A stretch of DNA of 64,000 nucleotides from Pseudomonadota bacterium (GTDB taxonomy: Bacteria > Pseudomonadota > Alphaproteobacteria > Rhizobiales > Devosiaceae): positions 62,001-126,000 of the forward strand of contig JAEWBN010000002.1 of assembly GCA_023391095.1 (NCBI GenBank), in the 5' to 3' direction. Shown piece by piece: positions 63,975 through 64,000 of the stretch. Positions within the stretch are counted from its first letter, which is position 1; each line of letters begins with the position of its first letter. Position numbers and translations under genes: made by a program. Below the pieces are notes generated by a model. That model was not told the DNA's origin. It ran no database searches and saw only the letters and a program-made list of their open reading frames with translations.

Positions 63975-64000
63975 ATGAACACCAATCTCTCACGCCGCGT
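63975..64000 (+). CDS. Start of a gene cut by the window edge
   Basis: Eight codons (MNTNLSRR) begin at ATG 63975 with AAGGAAGGGA upstream. Basic residues near the N-terminus fit the start of a signal peptide. By context (the DppD/DppF genes lack partners here) it is probably the substrate-binding protein of the same importer; this is inference only. Confidence 0.45.

Overview
The window is chromosomal DNA of an alphaproteobacterium of the order Hyphomicrobiales (Rhizobiales), most likely a Devosia-like organism. The sequence is GC-rich with frequent GTG and TTG starts. It carries a RirA-type iron regulator and the order pckA | chvI-chvG-hprK-EIIA(Man)-HPr ... ahcY ... divL-tsaE, which is characteristic of this order. 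The genus is an inference; no rRNA is present.

Layout. 0.4-6 kb: a LacI-type regulator, the ABC-F ATPase Uup, RirA with an intergenic region holding an Irr-type and a RirA-type motif, a diverged IHF/HU-like protein, an aldo/keto reductase and a secreted-protein gene broken by one frameshift. 6.3-11.6 kb: a complete dipeptide-type ABC importer operon (binding protein, two permeases, one fused double ATPase) with a palindrome upstream and a stem-loop after the binding-protein gene. 11.6-16.2 kb: a Gfo/Idh/MocA dehydrogenase, a SIMPL-domain protein and a membrane CHASE-PAS-GGDEF-EAL protein. 16.3-21.4 kb: the 2-methylcitrate operon prpD-prpC-prpB, divergent from its probable XRE/ScfR-type regulator. 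21.4-25.4 kb: gamma-carbonic-anhydrase-like protein, SelO, a HAD phosphatase and a SleB-type cell wall hydrolase with CtrA-type boxes upstream. 25.4-36.5 kb: pckA, the ChvI/ChvG two-component system, HprK and nitrogen-type PTS parts, AhcY, a DivL orthologue with Tyr in place of the phospho-acceptor His, and TsaE.

36.5-38.3 kb is an accessory patch: palindromic repeats of at least two families, a DUF559 gene whose last codons and stop lie inside a repeat, and a RusA-like gene placed 3 bp after polA. 38.3-52.7 kb is mostly housekeeping: polA, a single-domain response regulator, a lytic transglycosylase lipoprotein, an FKBP isomerase, leuD with three small genes, an Rnk-like protein, a Glu/Leu-type dehydrogenase, a large tricorn-like periplasmic protease, leuB, tag and tRNA-Arg(CCG). 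53-64 kb: an M17 aminopeptidase and a LysR regulator divergent from a tightly packed catabolic operon. That operon holds a VOC protein, two DUF885-type proteins, a ketopantoate-reductase-like enzyme, a Gfo/Idh/MocA dehydrogenase, two oligopeptide ABC ATPases and a 2-hydroxyacid dehydrogenase, and a new gene begins at the right edge.

Candidate novel systems: (i) the LysR-controlled peptide-import and oxidoreductase operon at 55-64 kb, which has no match among pathways I know; (ii) the repeat-rich patch with nuclease-like genes between tsaE and polA; (iii) the iron-linked control region at 4.1 kb. All functions are inferred from reading the sequence; no database search was run.
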